A stretch of 64,000 nucleotides of DNA, from assembly GCA_001917125.1 (NCBI GenBank), contig MNTU01000016.1:62001-126000 (forward strand), read 5' to 3'. The DNA comes from Azospirillum sp. 47_25. GTDB lineage: Bacteria > Pseudomonadota > Alphaproteobacteria > RF32 > CAG-239. A program made the position numbers and the translations under genes. How positions within the stretch are numbered: position 1 is the stretch's first letter; each line of letters starts with the position of its first letter. Below the pieces are notes generated by a model, which made no database searches, was not told where the DNA came from, and saw only the letters and a list, made by a program, of their open reading frames with translations. Positions 1 through 8,901 of the stretch are shown piece by piece.

Positions 1-1445
1 TTGCAGACATGAACCAAACCGCCGCTCATTTCGCGGATAATCTTGCCGTTTTCGATTCGCTCCGCATCAAACCGTGTCGGCTTGACGTTGCTGTGCGATT
101 CCGTACACAGGTTTGTACCGACAATCACGCCGTCATGCTTGTTCGGATTATACTTGTTCAGCGTATCCTTGAAAGCGATATAAGGCATACCTGTTTCAAT
201 CTGCGAGCGCATCACTTTTTTCAGCAGCTCCTTCGCCGAAATAAACTTAAACATCTCCAGCTTGCCGAACTGCGCATCCAAATAAAGCTGCTCATAGACC
301 CGGTTAAATTCTTCCCCCCACAAATCGCCCAACTCAACCTGATATTTTGTCCGCACTTCCGAGGGGTCAACCACCAGCCAGTCTTCATCGGCTTCCACTT
401 TCTTCATAAACAAATCCGGCACCACCACCTGCGGAAAGATATCATAGGCTTTCATTCGCTGGTCGCCGTTTTCCGTCCGCAGCTGAAGAAAATCTTCAAT
501 ATCCATATGCCACATATCAAGTGAAACGGTAACAGCCCCTTTGCGTTTTCCCTGCTGATTGACCGCTACCGCCGTGTCGTTGATAATTCTGATCCAGGGA
601 ATCACGCCGCCGGAGGAATTTTTAATCCCCTTAATACGCGCCCCTTTGCAGCGCACCCGGGAAATGTTGACACCGACACCGCCGCCAAACTTTGAAATGG
701 CGGAAATTTGATCAATCACATAAAAAATCGATTCCCGGTTGTCATCCATAACCGTAATGAAACAGGAACTCAAATTGCCGTGCGGCCGCCGCAGATTCAT
801 CAGCAGCGGCGTTGCCAGCGAAATTTTTCGGTTAGCCAGTTTTTCATAGGTATCTTTTACCTGCGCCATGCGTTTTTCCGGCTTTTCATTTTGCTCAATC
901 AGCAGGGCAATCGTCAGAAACATTTCCTGCGGCAGCTCGGCGATCCGGTCGTTGTATTCGCACAAATAACGCTTAATCAGCAAATTGATGCCGGCATAAT
1001 CATACACCAAATCATACGCCGGTTTAATAAAGGTTCCGGCTTCGGCCAGTTCTTCCGCCGAATATTTCGCCTGCCATTCCCGGTCATAACAACCGTCCGC
1101 CCACATCTGCTGCAAAAAGACCGGATAATCGTACAGACGGTCATAACAATGATTGCAGTTCCTTGCCAAAGCCGTCTTCTTATACAGATCAAACAGTTTC
1201 AATCGCCCCGCAACGTTTTTCCAATCCGGATTTTCCACACTGGTCAAATTCAACGCCGTCAAAATCAGAAAATTCATCACTTCCTGGCTGCCGATACCCT
1301 CCTTGACATAATTGTTCACCGCGTCCAGTAGAGGAGAAACATCCAGCTCAAACCCGGCCGCAGCTCGGGCAACCACGGCCGCCACTTTTTTATTATCATA
1401 CGACTGCCGCCGACCATCTCTTTTAACTATTTGAATATCCGCCAT
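1..1445 (-). CDS. nrdA: Ribonucleoside-diphosphate reductase alpha subunit, class I (3' part cut by window edge)
   Basis: Reading the minus strand from the ATG at 1445 (AGGAC upstream) gives 481 residues open to the window edge. An N-terminal ATP-cone begins MADIQIVKRDGR. The catalytic barrel follows, with the first redox cysteine in NLSSCF (about C228), GGGVGVNISR, and the conserved NLCTES near residue 460. The enzyme reduces ribonucleoside diphosphates to deoxy forms for DNA synthesis, with a NrdB radical subunit expected outside the window. The thiyl-radical cysteine and C-terminal cysteines lie beyond the edge. The 229-bp gap to the divergent ampG holds a small GCCGC/GCGGC hairpin (1494-1511). 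I saw no clear NrdR box. Confidence 0.92.
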   Translation of the reverse strand, partial: MADIQIVKRDGRRQSYDNKKVAAVVARAAAGFELDVSPLLDAVNNYVKEGIGSQEVMNFLILTALNLTSVENPDWKNVAGRLKLFDLYKKTALARNCNHCYDRLYDYPVFLQQMWADGCYDREWQAKYSAEELAEAGTFIKPAYDLVYDYAGINLLIKRYLCEYNDRIAELPQEMFLTIALLIEQNEKPEKRMAQVKDTYEKLANRKISLATPLLMNLRRPHGNLSSCFITVMDDNRESIFYVIDQISAISKFGGGVGVNISRVRCKGARIKGIKNSSGGVIPWIRIINDTAVAVNQQGKRKGAVTVSLDMWHMDIEDFLQLRTENGDQRMKAYDIFPQVVVPDLFMKKVEADEDWLVVDPSEVRTKYQVELGDLWGEEFNRVYEQLYLDAQFGKLEMFKFISAKELLKKVMRSQIETGMPYIAFKDTLNKYNPNKHDGVIVGTNLCTESHSNVKPTRFDAERIENGKIIREMSGGLVHVC

Positions 1446-1674
1446 AATCTAAGTCCTTTTATCTTCCCGTGAAGTTAGTTTTTCTTGACAATAGCCGCTT
1501 CGAAACGCGGCGTAAACAGCAAATTTAAACTTTTCGCCAAACCTTTGTTTTTACGGGAACGACCTGTGCAAAACTGATAATAAGAATTACTTTTAAAATT
1601 TTATAAACTTATCCGCCGCTTATTAGATAAAATTTAACCTCTCTGCCCTAAAGTAAAAACACAGGGAGAATTAA

Positions 1675-3057
1675 ATGCTTATGAAATGGATAAAAGCGCT
1701 GCGGGTTTACTTCAATCCCCGCATGCTCATCATGGTCGGACTGGGCTTTTCCAGCGGCTTTCCGCTTTTATTGGTTTTCAGCACGCTTAATCTCTGGCTG
1801 AAAGATGAAGGCATTTCCTATATTGCCATCGGGCTTTTTTCTCTCGTCAAACTTCCTTACAGTTTCAAATGGCTGTGGGCGCCGCTGCTCGACCGGCTGA
1901 AACTCCCCGGATTCGGCCTGCTCGGACGCCGCCGGGGCTGGGCTCTTTTTTTCCAACTGCTTTTGATGGCGGGCATCGCTCTCATTTCCACCGTTGACCC
2001 CGCAGCCAATCTTCGCCTGCTGGCTGTGCTCTGCGTCATTGTCGTTATTGCCTCCGCTTCACAGGACGTTGTTCTCGACGCCTACCGTATCGAAAGTTTT
2101 TCCCTCAAAGAACAAGGGGCCGGCGTCGCTGTCTATATCATCGGCTACCGCATCGGCACCATTGCTTCCGGTGCCGGTGCCATCTGGATGGCCTCTTTCA
2201 TGAGCTGGAACCAAGTTTACCTGCTGATGGCGCTCGGCACGCTTGTCGGCATTCTCACCATTCTGCTCTCCCGCGAGCCCTCCAAAGCCGAAAAATTCAG
2301 CGAACAGTCTTACAAAAATTTCAACGACTTTATGAATAAAGCCGTTTACGATCCTTTCGTTGACTTTATGAAAAGAAACGACTGGGCATTAATACTGGCA
2401 TTTATTTTTTTCTATCGCATGAGCGATTCCTATATGGCCCCGATGGCTTTTCCCTTCTATCACGATATGGGATTCAGCAAAGGCGAAATTGCTTTTGTTT
2501 CCAAAATCTTCGGCATGGGAGCCACCATTTTCGGCGGGCTGGTCGGCGGACTGGTCATGAGCCGGATGAATATGCTTAAGGGGCTGATGCTTTGCGGCAT
2601 TTTGCAGGGAATATCCAATTTGATGTATGTCGTTCAGGCTTATGTCGGCCACAGCGTTCCCATGCTGATGCTGACTCTCTCATTTGACAACATCGCCGGC
2701 GGCATGGCCTCCACCGCACTGGTTGCCTATCTGTCTTCGCTCTGCAATGTCGCTTATACCGCTACCCAGTATGCGCTGCTTTCGTCATTAATGAGCCTGG
2801 CCCGCGACGTTTTTGCCGCCAGCAGCGGCTACATGAAAGAAATTATCTCCTGGCCGGCCTTCTTCCTGATAACGACCCTGATGATGATACCCGGTCTTGC
2901 CCTGCTCTGGATTCTCATGCGTCTGGAACGCCGCAAATATCCCCGGGGCAAAACTATGCCTTCGGCGGCAGACGGCCGTATATCAAATCGCTCAGACAGT
3001 TCGGCACAATCGATGCCAGCCACACCGCCAGCCGCAACGGCCACGGAAAAGCAATAA
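1675..3057 (+). CDS. ampG: AmpG-like muropeptide permease (MFS)
   Basis: A 460-residue MFS membrane protein with about 12 hydrophobic segments. The AmpG signatures are GLGFSSGFPLLL near residue 22, then KLPYSFKWLWAPLLD and SASQDVVLDAYRIE. The family imports GlcNAc-anhydromuropeptides across the inner membrane for peptidoglycan recycling. A GGGAG site precedes the chosen ATG. The last 104 bp overlap the 3' end of the convergent SDR gene. The C-terminal tail is hydrophilic, rich in Ser, Pro and Ala, and read from the region that is antisense to the SDR end. A MurU-like gene at 29.7 kb supports an active recycling route. Exact substrate is inferred from family. Confidence 0.87.
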   Translation: MLMKWIKALRVYFNPRMLIMVGLGFSSGFPLLLVFSTLNLWLKDEGISYIAIGLFSLVKLPYSFKWLWAPLLDRLKLPGFGLLGRRRGWALFFQLLLMAGIALISTVDPAANLRLLAVLCVIVVIASASQDVVLDAYRIESFSLKEQGAGVAVYIIGYRIGTIASGAGAIWMASFMSWNQVYLLMALGTLVGILTILLSREPSKAEKFSEQSYKNFNDFMNKAVYDPFVDFMKRNDWALILAFIFFYRMSDSYMAPMAFPFYHDMGFSKGEIAFVSKIFGMGATIFGGLVGGLVMSRMNMLKGLMLCGILQGISNLMYVVQAYVGHSVPMLMLTLSFDNIAGGMASTALVAYLSSLCNVAYTATQYALLSSLMSLARDVFAASSGYMKEIISWPAFFLITTLMMIPGLALLWILMRLERRKYPRGKTMPSAADGRISNRSDSSAQSMPATPPAATATEKQ

Positions 3058-3721
3058 TCCCCTTATCGGCTTCAATACCTTTGGCAATAATCTCCGCCGC
3101 CTGCGGTGCCTCCATAAAAAAAGGCATCGGACAGGTGTTCTGATCCGTAATTCGTGACCGCACAAACCCCGGACAAACAACGCTCATCCGGATTCCCTCA
3201 CGTTTTAAAACCGGACGCAGCGCTTCGCCCCAGGCTTTCACACAGGCTTTGCTGGCACTGTATGCCGGACAGGTCGGCAAACCGTGATAACCGGCCATTG
3301 AGCTGATAACCGCCACCGCCTTGTCTCCGTGATAACGGGACGGACGGCTCCGGTATGCCGCCAGCGCCGGAAGCACCGTATTAATCACGCCGTTGACATT
3401 GGTATTAAAAGTGTTCAGCACCGCCTCTTCGGTTTCATTGATTGTCCCGGTCCCGGCATTAGCAATCACAATGTTCAAATTCGCCGATACATTGCAACGC
3501 TCCACCCAGTTTTTAACCTCCTCGCGCTGCGTCACATCCAGCACTTCGGCAGAAACCTTTGCCCCATACCGTTCGCATGCCTCGCGCACTTTGGCCAGAC
3601 GTTCCGCATTGCGCCCGCAGATAAACAAATTGGCCGCGCCGTTTTGGGCATAATACACGGCCAAAGCTTCGCCGATGCCTGAACTGGCTCCGGTAATTAA
3701 AACGTTTTTGTTCCTGATCAT
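2954..3721 (-). CDS. Short-chain dehydrogenase/reductase (SDR)
   Basis: A 255-residue classical SDR. The Rossmann cofactor motif GASSGIG is at residues 11-17, NAG at 88-90, catalytic Ser at 140/141, and YSASK with Y154 and K158. The C-terminal part is hydrophobic (PWPLRLAVWLASIVP), suggesting membrane association like other SDRs acting on lipids. An Arg (R37) after the second beta strand favours NADPH. The substrate cannot be told from sequence. Its 3' end runs 104 bp into the 3' end of ampG on the other strand, an unusually long tail-to-tail overlap. The start is the first Met before the Rossmann strand. Confidence 0.88.
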   Translation of the reverse strand: MIRNKNVLITGASSGIGEALAVYYAQNGAANLFICGRNAERLAKVREACERYGAKVSAEVLDVTQREEVKNWVERCNVSANLNIVIANAGTGTINETEEAVLNTFNTNVNGVINTVLPALAAYRSRPSRYHGDKAVAVISSMAGYHGLPTCPAYSASKACVKAWGEALRPVLKREGIRMSVVCPGFVRSRITDQNTCPMPFFMEAPQAAEIIAKGIEADKGIIAFPWPLRLAVWLASIVPNCLSDLIYGRLPPKA

Positions 3722-3806
3722 GGCTATTTTCCTAAAGACTTTTTAACAATTAACGGATATATTATAGGCATTAAAAATAAAAGTCATCAGCTAAATGGAG
3801 CACATT

Positions 3807-4472
3807 ATGGAAGAAATCATCGACCGTCTGAAAAAAGTCCGCCGCGGCGCCATGTTTATCATCGAGGCCCCTTCCGGCACCGGAAAAAGCGCTGTTGTCA
3901 AAGAAATTCTGCGCCGCGACCCCAACATCAAGTTCTCGGTTTCGGTAACCACCCGCCAACCCCGCGAAGGCGAAGTTGACGGCGTTGACTACTATTTCAT
4001 CACCGACAAACAATATGACGAATTTCTGGCTCAGGACGCTTTTTACGAATATGTCGATTCCCAATACGGTTCCCGTTACGGAACGCTGCGCTCTGAAGTT
4101 GACAGTTTCATCAACGTCGGTGAAGACGTGCTGTTCGACATGGACTGGGCCGGCGCGCGCCAAATGAAAGAAAAAGCCAAAGATGATGTCGTCACCATTT
4201 ACCTGCTGCCGCCCTCCATCAAAGAACTCCGCCGCCGGCTTGAAAACCGCGGCACCGACAGTAAAGAAATCATCGATAAACGAATGAACATGATTCTCGA
4301 TAAAATCACCCATTGGGACGAATTTGACTATGTCATCGTCAACGTAAATCTTGAAGAAACCATTATCAAAGTGCAGAAAATCATTTCCGGCGAACGGATG
4401 AAACGCGTCCGCCAAACCGGACTGAAGAAGTTTGTCAACGAATTGATTAAGGAAGCCGAAGCGAATGAGTGA
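3807..4472 (+). CDS. gmk: Guanylate kinase
   Basis: Phosphorylates GMP to GDP with ATP. From the second ATG (3807) the protein has 221 residues. The upstream in-frame ATG at 3795 is itself part of the GGAG ribosome site (3797-3800), so 3807 is the better start. The P-loop APSGTGKS is at residues 21-28 (family usually APSGAGKS). The GMP-binding segment TTRQPREGEVDGVDYYF and the lid RLENRGTDS are present. The 3' end overlaps the next gene by 8 nt, so the Nudix gene is probably translationally coupled. Confidence 0.95.
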   Translation: MEEIIDRLKKVRRGAMFIIEAPSGTGKSAVVKEILRRDPNIKFSVSVTTRQPREGEVDGVDYYFITDKQYDEFLAQDAFYEYVDSQYGSRYGTLRSEVDSFINVGEDVLFDMDWAGARQMKEKAKDDVVTIYLLPPSIKELRRRLENRGTDSKEIIDKRMNMILDKITHWDEFDYVIVNVNLEETIIKVQKIISGERMKRVRQTGLKKFVNELIKEAEANE

Positions 4473-4962
4473 CATCTTTTATGACCGTCGCGGTCATGAA
4501 AAATATGCCGATGAAATTATCCCCCTGCACCAGAAAGGCTATTTTGCCATTCTGGTAAAAGACGAAAAAGTTCTGGTTACTTATCCGCCGCAGGTATCCG
4601 TTCCCGAGTTTCCGGGCGGTACGGTTTCACGCCGGGAAGACTTCCGCGGCTGCCTTTACCGCAAGCTGTATGAAGAAACCGGCATTGAGTTTGAACTTGA
4701 CTGGGGCGAAAAATCTTATCAGCAGATTGTCAATTATTTTGCCGAGGATGCCCGCCCTTTCGGAGAATACTGCGTTTATGATCAGACTTTTATTGTCTAT
4801 GATGCTTCTTCCTATGGTTTTGACACTTCCGTCTCGCCCTGGCGCACGCCGGAAAACGGCAATGCCGCCTGGCTGAACATACAGGACATTTTTTCTGCCA
4901 AAACAAAAATCAACTACACACATTGGCTGGCTTTTCAGCACCTGTTCAATATCAAAAAATAA
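4465..4962 (+). CDS. Nudix hydrolase-like protein
   Basis: A 165-residue Nudix-fold protein overlapping gmk by 8 nt. The Nudix box runs from about G52 to I74 and matches GX5EX7REUXEEXGU, except that the Glu of the RE pair is Lys (R66-K67, then E70 and E71). That Glu helps hold the metal in active members, so activity may be reduced or the substrate range altered. The tail of the protein (SVSPWRTPENGNAAWLNI) resembles the substrate-side loop of nucleotide-cleaning Nudix enzymes. Coupling to gmk suggests nucleotide metabolism, but the substrate is unknown. Confidence 0.78.
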   Translation: MSDIFYDRRGHEKYADEIIPLHQKGYFAILVKDEKVLVTYPPQVSVPEFPGGTVSRREDFRGCLYRKLYEETGIEFELDWGEKSYQQIVNYFAEDARPFGEYCVYDQTFIVYDASSYGFDTSVSPWRTPENGNAAWLNIQDIFSAKTKINYTHWLAFQHLFNIKK

Positions 4963-4969
4963 AACAAAA

Positions 4970-4996
4970 AGCCGCCTCACCCGAGACGGCTTTTCT
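4970..4996. terminator. Bidirectional intrinsic terminator
   Basis: The arms AGCCGCCTC (4970-4978) and GAGACGGCT (4983-4991) pair with one mismatch around a 4-nt loop. T-rich tracts lie on both sides (A-rich left, TTTTCTTT right). It sits between the convergent Nudix gene and the Cys-rich gene and can serve both. Confidence 0.8.
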
Positions 4997-4999
4997 TTG

Positions 5000-7159
5000 T
5001 CAGTAATACCACTTGCCGCAATAGGTATTATAAGCGCCCGTCGTATCCGGACGGCTCCATTGTACAGACATCGCCCACTTGTCATGATGCCCCGCACCAG
5101 ACAATTCAACATCCGATGACTTAAACTTACTGATAATCTCCTGAACATTATTACAGCCGGAAGCATAACAATTACCGGATGTTGCCCCCGATGATGCGCG
5201 GAAATAGCCGGAACCGTCTCTGGTCAAAAGTTTGGCATACCGCCCGAATTTAATCTTGGTATAGCCACGGTCATTTTTATTTTGCAGCCAATAGTTACGC
5301 GCACAGACAATGGCATAATAACCGATAAAATGCTCTGCATTATAACTCTTTATATAATCGGCATAAAGCTGCGACTTATCACGCATATACAAAGCCGGAC
5401 CGCCGCTGCCCGACAAAGGCGCATCGCCCCATCGGGTTTCGATTTCAACAGTTCCGGTTACTTTAAATTTGGAATTGGCCGCCAGTTCAAACAGCGCCCG
5501 GCCGTGATCTTCGCGATTGCCGTTGCTGTTGTTATACCGCCAGCCGATATAAACATTTCTGGCCGAAGACGAACCGCTGGTGTCGCTCACATAAAGGCGG
5601 GAACGCCCGAACAGATAAACATTGCCCAAAGAAGCCGCCCCTCTCACATAAATATACGAATTCGCCGACGTTCCGTCATTTTGTTCGCCTTCAACATCCA
5701 ACTGGTTAATTCCCGTAAGATTCGTTCCCCCTTCAACATACAGCGTTGTTTTGTAAACCGTCATCTTGGCGGTTTGGCTGGTTGAAACCGTCGCATTGTT
5801 AAATGTTGTCGGGCGGTCCAATTTAACGTTATATCTCGAACCGTTGCTCAAATTCAGTTTTACGTTTACATCGCTCAAATTAATACCGGAGAGAATAGTT
5901 ACCGTACTGCCGGAGGTATTAACCGTTACCGTCGGCTTGCCGGCATTGGCACATTCCGAATAATTGTTTCGGAATGAATAGGCCGATTTGAAATAACTGT
6001 TGCTGGAAGCGCTCAGATTATTATCAACCACATTTTTGGTATAGACCATCGTTCCGCCGTTAGACGAACGCACTCCGTCAAAATTGTAATTGGGATAAGC
6101 CGCCGCTAAACGGCTCTTGCAGGTATGGCTGCATTTGCGATACTGTCCCTGTACCCCAAACCCCGGCACATTGCATTTCTCGGAACTGACTGTTTGAAAT
6201 TCACCGCAGGCAGATGTTGTAAAACCACGGTTTTTGCAATATTTGTCCGGATCGATTTTGCATGAGAAATATGTGTTGCCGCTTCCCCGCGGACAATAAC
6301 TTGCAATCACCGAGTCCGCATCACACGGACTGTCTTTGGAATATTTGTATCCCAGACTGTCGCAAACGTCTTTTTCCGTCTTGCAGGTTTTGTAATATTT
6401 CGTTCCTTTCAGGAAACAATAATCCATCGGCGACTTCGGCCCGAACTCCTCACAAAGCAGACTGTAACCGGACTCACAGCTGCATGAAGCATAAGTGGTA
6501 ACGCCGTTATATTCACATTTCTGCCCGTTTCCTTTCTGATGGATTGAACTGTCGCAGGTAATCCAGGAAGACGGACAAAGACAATCGGAATAATAAATAT
6601 TGGTCGCGGCTTTACCTGCCGAATAAGTTACCTCGGCACATTTGTCTTCATTATGAATTTTCGGCGAAGGGCAAGAAGTGGCGGTATAAGGATACAGGCT
6701 TCTGTCGCAATAGCATTTGAATTTCCCGCCGCAGGAGTTTCCGCTGATGGTGTTGGGATAAGAGCATTCGCCTTTGGAATAGGCAAAGTTCATGTCGCAG
6801 CACTGGTCATAATATGAATTGTCATAAGGGCAGTAGCGCGACACCTTTTGATTTGAGCCGCAGGCGCCGGTCTTGTTAAAGCCCAGGGCCTTACAGCGGT
6901 TAATATTGTCATGGTCAAAACTCTGTTCAATATTGTCAAAACCGAGCTTGTCGTTGCTGTCAACAATAAAATGAACTTTCGCCAGCTTGGGCAGTCGGGA
7001 AATGTCGCCCAAGGGCTTTGGTTCAAGAATTTGGTTTTGACTTTTGCCTATGAGACCGGTGTACCATGAAGGAGAATCAGAATACGTCAAAGCCTCTGCT
7101 TCAGCCGCAAAAAAGCCAGCCAGAAACAGGGCGCACAAGTATGAACTAATGTTTTTCAT
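5000..7159 (-). CDS. Large secreted Cys-rich protein with beta-helix-like C-terminal half
   Basis: The better start is the second ATG (7159, 719 residues), because the first ATG at 7171 overlaps the AGGTG ribosome site. A signal peptide covers about residues 1-23 (ending AEAEA). The N-terminal half is packed with cysteines and contains at least three copies of a roughly 35-residue unit of the form C-x3-G(F/Y)...(A/P)C...YCP...Y-x2-C, starting near NRCKALGF, DVCDSLGY and KYCKNRGF. The C-terminal half is Ser/Thr/Asn/Gly-rich with regular short beta-strand patterns (VTVNTSG, VNVKLNLS, LYVEGGTNL), as in right-handed beta-helix surface proteins. I do not recognise a named family. An exported, disulfide-rich cell-surface protein is the likely role. 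Confidence 0.72.
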   Translation of the reverse strand: MKNISSYLCALFLAGFFAAEAEALTYSDSPSWYTGLIGKSQNQILEPKPLGDISRLPKLAKVHFIVDSNDKLGFDNIEQSFDHDNINRCKALGFNKTGACGSNQKVSRYCPYDNSYYDQCCDMNFAYSKGECSYPNTISGNSCGGKFKCYCDRSLYPYTATSCPSPKIHNEDKCAEVTYSAGKAATNIYYSDCLCPSSWITCDSSIHQKGNGQKCEYNGVTTYASCSCESGYSLLCEEFGPKSPMDYCFLKGTKYYKTCKTEKDVCDSLGYKYSKDSPCDADSVIASYCPRGSGNTYFSCKIDPDKYCKNRGFTTSACGEFQTVSSEKCNVPGFGVQGQYRKCSHTCKSRLAAAYPNYNFDGVRSSNGGTMVYTKNVVDNNLSASSNSYFKSAYSFRNNYSECANAGKPTVTVNTSGSTVTILSGINLSDVNVKLNLSNGSRYNVKLDRPTTFNNATVSTSQTAKMTVYKTTLYVEGGTNLTGINQLDVEGEQNDGTSANSYIYVRGAASLGNVYLFGRSRLYVSDTSGSSSARNVYIGWRYNNSNGNREDHGRALFELAANSKFKVTGTVEIETRWGDAPLSGSGGPALYMRDKSQLYADYIKSYNAEHFIGYYAIVCARNYWLQNKNDRGYTKIKFGRYAKLLTRDGSGYFRASSGATSGNCYASGCNNVQEIISKFKSSDVELSGAGHHDKWAMSVQWSRPDTTGAYNTYCGKWYY

Positions 7160-7285
7160 AATACACCTCATAGATATAACTGAACCAAAGCCATTGTCAG
7201 AATATCATATCAGTGCTTATTTGTCAAATAATCATAAATAAGCCTCATTTCTCAGGCTAACGACAACTAATCAATCGGTTAAAAA

Positions 7286-7864
7286 CTACTGATAGGAAAT
7301 TAACTGCTCACGCAGACGGCGCGGCATAATTTTATAAACTTTCGCTGCATTGAGCGATGCGTCGGGAACCCCGATATCCGCTGCCTTCTGATAAAATTTG
7401 AACGATTTGATTAAATCCGGCTTTACCCCTACCCCGCGGGCATAAATCCAGCCCAGAATTTCAACCGCCTGCGGATCGCTCTGCTCCGCTTTGAGCTCCA
7501 AAGCCCGCAGCTCCACCGGCGTCACTTTCCCGGCACGGACATTGTCCAGCACCGCCTGCCATTCTGCCAGCTCCGCACGAAGTTTGGCCTCGTGGATTTT
7601 CCTCTGGTTTTCCAGTTTTACAATTTCCAAATCCGGATTAACCGGACTGGTATCTTCCGGCTTAGGTTCCGGAACGTCTTTCAGCACAACCTCCTCGTCC
7701 AAAAAATCCGGCGCAGTTCTGTTTTTAACAAACATCGGCAGATAACCGCGGTTGTCCGAACGCACAACGTCACGGTAAATTTCATCCAAACTCATGGCCT
7801 GAACCAGATTGGCTGAAAAAAACAGCAATAAGAATGTAAAAACCAGGGTTTTTATTTTTTTCAT
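7286..7864 (-). CDS. Secreted Sel1-repeat protein
   Basis: A 192-residue protein with a signal peptide (cut after about LVQA, residue 23), a charged Pro/Glu/Lys linker (about residues 50-90), a short helical region, and about one and a half Sel1-like repeats (AVEILGWIYARGVGV, then FYQKAADIGVPDASLNAA). Sel1 repeats are alpha-helical protein-binding modules, often in the periplasm or at the envelope. It lies 114 bp beyond the start of the Cys-rich secreted protein on the same strand. No partner is identifiable. Confidence 0.75.
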   Translation of the reverse strand: MKKIKTLVFTFLLLFFSANLVQAMSLDEIYRDVVRSDNRGYLPMFVKNRTAPDFLDEEVVLKDVPEPKPEDTSPVNPDLEIVKLENQRKIHEAKLRAELAEWQAVLDNVRAGKVTPVELRALELKAEQSDPQAVEILGWIYARGVGVKPDLIKSFKFYQKAADIGVPDASLNAAKVYKIMPRRLREQLISYQ

Positions 7865-7963
7865 TTCTTTATTTTTAATTTTTTAATATTATAGTTATAC
7901 TACTCAATGCGTTAGACTTATTAAAGCACAAATTCCGCTTTATAAACACCAATCGAGGAAAAA

Positions 7964-8893
7964 ATGAAGAAAATATATAACTCTGTCACCGAAATGGTCG
8001 GACACACGCCGCTGCTTCGCCTGCACAAACTGGAAAAGAATTACCGTCTCAAAGCGCGCCTGCTTGCCAAGTGTGAATTTTACAATCCCCTGTTTTCGGT
8101 CAAAGACCGCATTGCCCTCAGCATGCTGGATAAAGCGGAAAAATCAGGCAAAATCAACGCAAATACCGTTTTCGTCGAAGCCACATCCGGCAACACCGGC
8201 ATTGCGCTGGCCGCCTTGTGCGCCGCCAAAGGCTACAAACTGGTGATTGTCATGCCGGAAAATATGTCGCAGGAGCGCATTAAACTGATACGTCACTTTG
8301 GAGCGGAAGTCATTCTGACCCCGGCGGAAGACGGCATGAAAGGTTCCATTGCCAAAGCGGACATTCTCGCTGAAAAGAGCCCGGACGTCATCCTGCTGCG
8401 ACAGTTTGAAAACGAAGCCAATCCCGATGCCCACCGCCTCGGCACCAGCATGGAAATCATGGAAGACACCGGCGGCGAGGTCGATTGCCTCGTCAGCGCC
8501 GTCGGCACTTCCGGTACTCTGACCGGCATTGCTTCCGCGCTTAAAACCTGCAACCCCGATTTATATGTTGTCGCGGTTGAACCGGCGGAAAGCCCGGTTT
8601 TAAACGGCGGAAAACCCGGCCCTCATAAAATTCTCGGCATCGGTGCCGGTTTTGTCCCCAAATTTTACGGTCCCGCATTGGTTGATGAAGTGGTTGACGT
8701 CACGTCCGAAGAAGCCATCGATATGGCCAAGACCGTTGCCCGCACCGAAGGTCTGCCGGTCGGCCTGTCTTCCGGCGCCGCATTGGCCGCCGCAATCAAA
8801 GTCGGGCAGAAACCGGAAATGGCCGGAAAAAATATGGTCGTCATTCTGGCTTCTGCCGTCGAAAGATATCTGTCACTCGGTTACTTTGATTAG
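7964..8893 (+). CDS. cysK: Cysteine synthase A (O-acetylserine sulfhydrylase)
   Basis: A 309-residue fold-type II PLP enzyme that makes cysteine from O-acetylserine and sulfide. The PLP lysine is K47 in SVKDR. The substrate loop TSGNTG is at residues 74-79. The PLP-phosphate loop reads GTSGTLTG where GTGGTLTG is usual. The C-terminal part contains the typical GLSSGAALAAA. A GAGG site lies before the ATG. tyrA follows 8 nt later, so an amino-acid biosynthesis operon is likely. A cystathionine beta-synthase-like role is less likely because no CBS domain is present. Confidence 0.92.
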   Translation: MKKIYNSVTEMVGHTPLLRLHKLEKNYRLKARLLAKCEFYNPLFSVKDRIALSMLDKAEKSGKINANTVFVEATSGNTGIALAALCAAKGYKLVIVMPENMSQERIKLIRHFGAEVILTPAEDGMKGSIAKADILAEKSPDVILLRQFENEANPDAHRLGTSMEIMEDTGGEVDCLVSAVGTSGTLTGIASALKTCNPDLYVVAVEPAESPVLNGGKPGPHKILGIGAGFVPKFYGPALVDEVVDVTSEEAIDMAKTVARTEGLPVGLSSGAALAAAIKVGQKPEMAGKNMVVILASAVERYLSLGYFD

Positions 8894-8901
8894 GAAAATC
8901 C

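Noticed and set aside
708-1331. Plus-strand frames at the left end (9-524 and 708-1331)
   Set aside because: They are antisense to the nrdA coding sequence, which is continuous to the window edge.
1446-1674. NrdR box or riboswitch before nrdA
   Set aside because: No pair of NrdR-type sites or structured leader was found; only a small GCCGC/GCGGC hairpin.
3771-4475. 234-codon frame antisense to gmk
   Set aside because: gmk has a full set of motifs; the antisense product is Phe/Val/Asp-rich, typical of a shadow frame.
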